A program made the position numbers and the translations under genes. From positions 1 to 6,470 of the forward strand of contig CAKTNU010000108.1 in NCBI GenBank assembly GCA_934589325.1: 6,470 nucleotides of DNA, written 5' to 3'. This document shows, piece by piece, positions 6,203 to 6,470 of this stretch. This DNA is from an uncultured Oscillospiraceae bacterium. Lineage in GTDB: Bacteria; Bacillota_A; Clostridia; Oscillospirales; Oscillospiraceae. How positions within the stretch are numbered: the stretch's first letter is position 1; the number at the start of each line of letters is the position of its first letter. The notes beneath the pieces are model-generated. The model saw only the letters and a list, made by a program, of their open reading frames with translations, ran no database searches and had not been told where the DNA came from.

Positions 6203-6211
6203 TTTCATAGT
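6194..6211. promoter_or_regulatory. Candidate HxlR operator, dyad copy 2
   Basis: The + strand reads ACTCATAAATTTCATAGT. Its reverse complement, ACTATGAAATTTATGAGT, matches the copy at 5654-5671 at 17 of 18 positions. It lies upstream of the flavoprotein promoter, placing the same site ahead of both minus-strand transcription units. Confidence 0.55.
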
Positions 6212-6247
6212 CCGCGGCGGGCGGCAGCTTGGAAAACGCCGGCTCCC

Positions 6248-6271
6248 GCTTCCCCCTTCAGGGGGGGAAGC
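6248..6271. repeat. Isolated hairpin fragment of the double-hairpin repeat family
   Basis: GCTTCCCCC (6248-6256) pairs with GGGGGAAGC (6263-6271) over 9 bp, followed by CTTGGGG. It resembles the outer hairpin of the units at 3959-3978 and 4131-4150 but lacks the partner hairpin, so it looks like a remnant. Apart from this, 6212-6288 shows nothing gene-like. Confidence 0.55.
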
Positions 6272-6288
6272 CTTGGGGTATAGTTATG

Positions 6289-6377
6289 ACTCTGCCTTGT
6301 CTTTTGCGGCTTGGCAGTCTCTATGCCATGGCGACCCCTCAGTCGGCTCCGCCGACAGCTCCCCTAGGAGGGGAGCC
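6289..6377. repeat. Right half of a composite repeat element, matching 3852-3940
   Basis: These 89 bases align without gaps to 3852-3940, with 13 mismatches by hand count (about 85% identity). The last part (GGCGACCCCTCAG, then the GTCGGC/GCCGAC hairpin) is identical. The outer hairpin differs in a compensated way: TTCC in one loop against TAGG in the other with the same flanking stem. The matching left unit is not present just upstream, so this copy is partial or rearranged. Confidence 0.75.
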
Positions 6378-6413
6378 AAGGGCGGGGATTTGATTCTGCC
6401 GCTTGAATCTTTG

Positions 6414-6470
6414 CCGCGGAGCGCTTCCCCTTCTGGGGGAAGTACCCGACGCTTGCGTCGGGGGATGGGG
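6414..6470. repeat. Left unit of a composite repeat element running off the window, matching 3747-3802
   Basis: This 57-base stretch matches 3747-3802 with two substitutions and one extra G. It contains a CTTCCCC-type hairpin and the CCCGACG/CGTCGGG hairpin, ending GGATGGGG. It is in the same orientation as the copy at 3747, so the element probably continues beyond the window edge. Confidence 0.75.

Overview
The window looks like chromosomal DNA from a GC-rich gut member of the Clostridia, probably Oscillospirales. The evidence is strong AGGAGG-type ribosome binding sites, codon use that strongly favours G or C at the third position, Firmicutes-type protein families (HxlR/DUF24 regulator, FabK-like flavoprotein), and clusters of GC-rich double-hairpin intergenic repeats of a kind familiar from Faecalibacterium-like genomes. 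The taxonomic call is an inference; no rRNA or tRNA is present.

Left block, + strand, 1-3625: three genes in one direction, ending at a strong intrinsic terminator. They are the 3' part of a family III (CaiB/BaiF) CoA-transferase, a DASS/SLC13-type anion permease, and a FabK/nitronate-monooxygenase-type FMN oxidoreductase. Gaps are 44 and 60 nt, each with a good Shine-Dalgarno. The likely theme is uptake of an organic anion, activation to its CoA ester, and a flavin-dependent step. The substrate cannot be read from the sequence.

Middle, 3548-4175: no gene. It holds the terminator, a second imperfect hairpin, and two composite repeat elements of about 200 bp, each a pair of inverted double-hairpin units.

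Right block, - strand, 4176-6094 with promoters to about 6211: a HxlR-family regulator followed 17 nt later by a YeiH/UPF0324 putative sulfate exporter, and, upstream in its own transcription unit, a pyridoxamine-5'-phosphate-oxidase-like split-barrel flavoprotein. An 18-bp dyad (ACT-3N-AAATTT-3N-AGT) occurs twice with 17 of 18 bases identical, once upstream of each of these two promoters. That makes a small HxlR-controlled regulon plausible, perhaps responding to redox, electrophile or sulfur stress.

Right edge, 6212-6470: no gene. It holds more copies of the same repeat family, including an 89-bp segment and a 56/57-bp segment that match copies at 3852-3940 and 3747-3802. The minus-strand block is therefore bracketed by direct copies of the repeats.

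Most novel for follow-up are the shared dyad linking the HxlR and flavoprotein promoters, and the composite inverted-repeat elements. I see no CRISPR array, phage gene, transposase, toxin-antitoxin pair or obvious defence system.
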